In this document: piece after piece, positions 60,682-64,000 of the stretch | Numbering within the stretch: position 1 is the first letter of the stretch | Layout of the letters: each line of letters begins with the position of its first letter | From: Ramazzottius varieornatus | Lineage: Eukaryota; Tardigrada; Eutardigrada; Parachela; Ramazzottiidae | Direction of reading: 5' to 3' | Length of the DNA: 64,000 nucleotides | Assembly (NCBI GenBank): GCA_001949185.1 | Contig: BDGG01000021.1 | Coordinates: forward strand, 150,079 to 214,078 | Notes under the pieces: model-generated | Told to the model about the DNA's origin: nothing | The model's input: the letters and a program-made list of their open reading frames with translations, nothing else | Database searches by the model: none | Made by a program: the position numbers and the translations under genes

Positions 60682-61133
60682 CTACCTCTAGGATCCCTGC
60701 TTTTGTCCCGATCGGCACGATGAGGTAACAAGAGGGTCAGAATACTTGAGAGACTAGACTAGAGAGAACAGATCTGTGGAGTAAAAACGCCGCGAAAATA
60801 CACTATAGAGATTATAGAGAATGCGAGCGAAAGCGCACTAGCACAATTGAATACGTACAGAAATTTGGAAATTTGGAATTTTATTAGCCTCGACAATTCA
60901 GTCGACGACCTCCCCGATGTTAAGAGGATCAAAGTCTACTCAGCACGATGATGGAAAAAGTTACAGTAACCAAAACAGAGTCACCAGGTTGATGAGGAAC
61001 GAGTATCGTTATAAAGATCGATCCTTCAGGTTCAAGACAACAAATAGATCCGTTTGGAGTGCCAGCTAGAGAGACTAAGGTCGGGAGCACAACAGGAAGG
61101 GGAGCACTCTCGTACAGAGAAATTTCTGAGCCG
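60682..61133. other. Upstream region of LTN1 with a solitary MITE end
   Basis: It must hold the LTN1 promoter. At 60806-60860 GAATGCGAGCGAAAGCGCAC then TAGCACAATT matches the terminal repeat of the element at 7470-7657; no partner end was found nearby. Confidence 0.45.
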
Positions 61134-61597
61134 TAATGATGAGCATTACACGCAGATGGTCCGTGTAATGTAAAATGTAATGTAAAGTGTAATGTAAAAT
61201 AGTGTAATTGTAAAAGTGTAATTACATTTACACTAGTTTACATTTTACAGACCGAGCGGTTTGCAACGCCTAAAAGTGACAAGAAGCGACGAAAACGACG
61301 ACCAGCCATGTCTATGTTTGCATAGGATATAGATCTTAGTAATTGTCTTCCAGACAAAGATAAAAATACGGTTGCAAAATGACCATACTCAGGAAGTTTC
61401 TGACATTTTTCCGCTAAGTCAGCCCAATTTTATATTTCTGGCAGCAAAATACTCAAAAATACCGCAGATTCTGGCAGGTAGAAGTTGTAACTACATTTTG
61501 CATTTACATTACAACTTCCCCGTGGTTGTAATGTCGTGTAAAAGTGTAATTGTAATGTAAAATGTAATGTAATGTAAAATGTAATGCTCATCATTAC
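61134..61597. mobile_element. Foldback-like element with (GTAATGTAAAAT)n subterminal repeats
   Basis: GTAATGATGAGCATTACA at 61134-61151 is mirrored exactly by TGTAATGCTCATCATTAC at 61580-61597. Inside each end are arrays of GTAATGTAAAATGTAATG-type words, in opposite orientation. The centre has no coding frame. Confidence 0.6.
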
Positions 61598-61997
61598 TGA
61601 GCCGCTGCCCAGATCCCTTCCTAGAGAAAATCTTGAGCGATCGTCCGACTTCGGAAATCGTTTTGCATGTTTTGATTGACAGGATTTGCTCTTGGTCATC
61701 CCGCCATCGGGGATATTTTTCTTGATTGTCCGCACGCTACAGACCAACCCGCCCACCGTGGACTTTGGACTCTGACGTCAGTCAACCTGTTTTGAAAGTT
61801 TTGTCCCATACTTCCGCGTTTTACATCGGGTACCACAGCAAGCGTCCAAGCCGTCCGTAGTCTTTACAGGAAAATTTCTACGTTGTAATAAGGGTTCGGC
61901 TAATTTATGGTAATGGGGGATAATTATTTTCTTTGAATGTACAAAGTATTACGGGCGTGGGACGAATTTCGCAATTAAGCGGGACACGGTAAAAACA
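61598..61997. other. Intergenic, nothing recognised
   Basis: Between the foldback element and the end of the transposase gene. It shows no supported feature. Confidence 0.4.
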
Positions 61998-63967
61998 CTA
62001 AAACGGAAGCAAAGCTAGGTCATTGTCATCGTCAAGATCTTGATCCAGGGGCTCCAGGTCTCCGCCCTCTTCAGCAACGTCCTCATCGGCTTGCTCGTCA
62101 CCAACTTCCTCAATGCGGTCTTCCTTTGTGTCGATATCCCAGTAGTCATCCTCAAGCTTGATGCAATGGGCGAAGAGCTTGGGGAAGTCTTCTGGCTTGA
62201 AGATATCAGCAGATTCTTCCCCCAGCTTGATCAGGTCCGGCAGCTTTCTGGTGGTGTTTTGCTTGGCGACATATCCTTTGCGGCGGACCCAGTATTTTTC
62301 AATCGGGCTGAAGTCACAGTGGTAGGGCGGCAGACGAACTGTCTCGATGCCTTCTTCGGTCTTCAAATAGTCATCCATGTAGTATCTGTCGCCCACGTGA
62401 TTTTTCAGAAAGTCCGTCACCTTCCGCCACCCTCCGCCACAGCTCGGCCACCAGTTCCCGCGCACCGAACTCGATCCTATGGTCAGTCAGCCACTGCTGG
62501 ATTTCTTTCTTCACTCTCTTGGATCTTCTGAACTGTGGCATCAAGCGGGAATGATAACTTGCGTTATCCAGCACGATCACAACCGTGTCATATCCGTGGA
62601 GCCGAGCGAATTCTTTCAAACGGGGAACCACCACCTCCTTCATGAACCTAAAACCATAACAGCCAGAATTTATCATGACGTCATCGAAAACTTGAAGCAT
62701 TGGCATTCTGTCACGGTACGAGTTTCATCACAAATTCTTTCACTATGAGAAAGACCCAGTCGACATCTTCATTTCGTCTGCTCTGACCGGAAAGATCCAG
62801 CCAATGGTCTGCGAGATATACTCAAAAAACTCAATTCTGACCTACCTTTTTCTACTTTTCTCAAAATCAAGCCACTTGATTGACCTGGTGCAACGAGCAA
62901 ATCTCTTCCGAATGAAAAGACCATCAAAACACATCATACAACATTTGATTTGACAGACTGGCTTACTTCTCGTAGTTCTGGTAGTTGAAATTCCCGTGGT
63001 AGTCCCCAGTGTGCTTTGAGGCTTTCCAGATAAGTCCACATCCGGGAACGAATCCCCTATCCGTCACCACGTCGAAAATGACCAGACGTTTTCCCGATCC
63101 ACTTGGATGCGACTGTCCGCAGTCCTCGCACAGGATTTCGGCTGTGCCGGTGGATTTTTCTTTGTCGAGTTCGATCCAACTCTTGCGAAACTGGTAGATC
63201 TCGTTTAACCAAGTCTCATCTAGGGAGGCAATCAGGGCAGTCTTCTGTCAAAACTGACGAACCGCTCGGATGTAACGGATACGCCTGACTTTGAGGCTTG
63301 GGTCACCAAACAGGTGTTTAGTGGACCGATCCCGATATCGGAAGCCCATTCGACGTAACACACGATACATCGTGGATTTCGACACCTTAATACCGACTTT
63401 CTCCTCCACCAATGGCAGTAGAGATTCCACCGTGACGTGTATCTTAATCTTGTACTCCCGGTGAATGATCGCACGAATTTTCCCGTATTCCGACTCCTTC
63501 AACAAGTGCCGACCGACGCCCGCGACACCCTCCATTTCTTCCGCCTCGACAACCGGGTCCAAGGTTTCATCTACGTCATCTTCCGGAACGGTGTTGCTCT
63601 CGACTGCAGTTCCGCTCGGTGGACCAGTTATCAAATCCCAGTTCGTAGTGATGTTCTGGATGGTGCGTGGACTTCGCTGGCACAGATGCGCGATTGCCTT
63701 ACGGCGACCTGCCAGAGTGGTCAGAGTATATTTATTCGACCCAAAAAACGACTGACCCAGCACTTTCCATAAATGAGCAATATGCCTCACATCCACGGGA
63801 TACAGAGAAGAACTGGAAGACATCTCCCAGCTTCCTGTTAGTTTTGTCAGACTACGGTATACGCTATTGTAGAATACTGTGGTGCATTTGAAAACTGAGG
63901 AGACGGTTTTCGCTTGTGTTTGATGGAAGCTCTTATCTCTCCAGTTTTTTCCTTGCTGACTCTTCAT
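61998..63967 (-). pseudogene. Tc1/mariner-IS630-like DDE transposase, interrupted
   Basis: The N-terminal frame 63967-63248 has a helix-turn-helix-like region (GRRKAIAHLCQRSPRTIQNI; VSKSTMYRVLRRMGFRYRDR). After a single in-frame TGA the same frame continues with TALIASLDETWLNEIYQFRK (first catalytic D), CEDCG and RLVIFDVVTDRGFVPGCG. A GTAAGC donor at about 62967 and a TTTTAG acceptor at about 62647 allow a join to FMKEVVVPRLKEFA and VVIVLDNASYHSRL (second D). A 10-bp tandem duplication near 62430 shifts the frame. The last frame then gives VRLPPYHCDFSPIEKYW (third acidic residue, E) and a long acidic tail. One stop and one frameshift make this copy probably dead. The window ends 33 bp past its start, so terminal repeats cannot be checked. 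Confidence 0.75.
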
Positions 63968-64000
63968 ACTTTCCAGCTGTGATAGGAGAAGACAACAGAG

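Noticed and set aside
61134-61597. CRISPR-like or telomere-like array
   Set aside because: The repeated words have no regular spacer structure and the genome is animal; mirrored ends fit a foldback element.

Overview
The window is nuclear DNA of a metazoan. Genes are split by short GT-AG introns, mostly 50-250 nt, and products recognised from translation are animal housekeeping or neural proteins. A clear Turtle/IGSF9-type adhesion receptor points to a bilaterian with a fairly compact, intron-rich genome. I cannot name the species; a small ecdysozoan such as a tardigrade is only a guess.

Layout, left to right. A partial SDA1-like gene (minus) is head-to-head with a small single-pass membrane protein gene. 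An ankyrin-type gene follows (2.8-5.1 kb, plus), convergent with mitochondrial 3-hydroxyisobutyrate dehydrogenase (5.4-7.3 kb, minus). Region 7.3-13 kb is repeat-rich: foldback and MITE-like elements, a tandem CCCGGG array, a decayed retroelement and a kelch-like fragment. A C2H2 zinc-finger gene (13.7-15.9 kb, plus) converges on the Turtle/IGSF9 gene (16.7-28.0 kb, minus), whose signal-peptide exon is separated from its Ig exons by a 6.7 kb intron. Region 28-39 kb holds a poorly understood coiled-coil-like gene, AT-rich repeats and a second, longer copy of the retroelement. A possible TAF1C-like gene (39.3-43.0 kb, minus) is head-to-head with DCAF6 (43.5-45.8 kb, plus). Then, all on the minus strand, come an unknown Cys-rich gene, HDHD5, a small secreted thrombospondin-repeat protein and the E3 ligase listerin (LTN1, 53.8-60.7 kb). 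The right end has a foldback element and a decayed Tc1/mariner-IS630-like transposase.

For HIBADH, DCAF6, Turtle, LTN1, the ankyrin gene, the TSP1 gene and the small membrane protein I worked out exon joins by hand. In each the summed exon length is a multiple of three, which supports the models.

The most striking signal is a family of about 80-nt imperfect palindromes, core GTGGCGCAC...GTGCGCCAC with outer arms like CTCGACAAGATCGTTTTTCC. I find about 14 copies. Eleven lie in introns I resolved or could bracket from the reading frames, the rest in probable introns, often making up half of the intron and twice as tandem pairs. They look like intron-resident MITEs, possibly introner-like elements. 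A second, rarer hairpin family (CCTGCATACA...TGTATGCAGG) also lies in introns of two genes.
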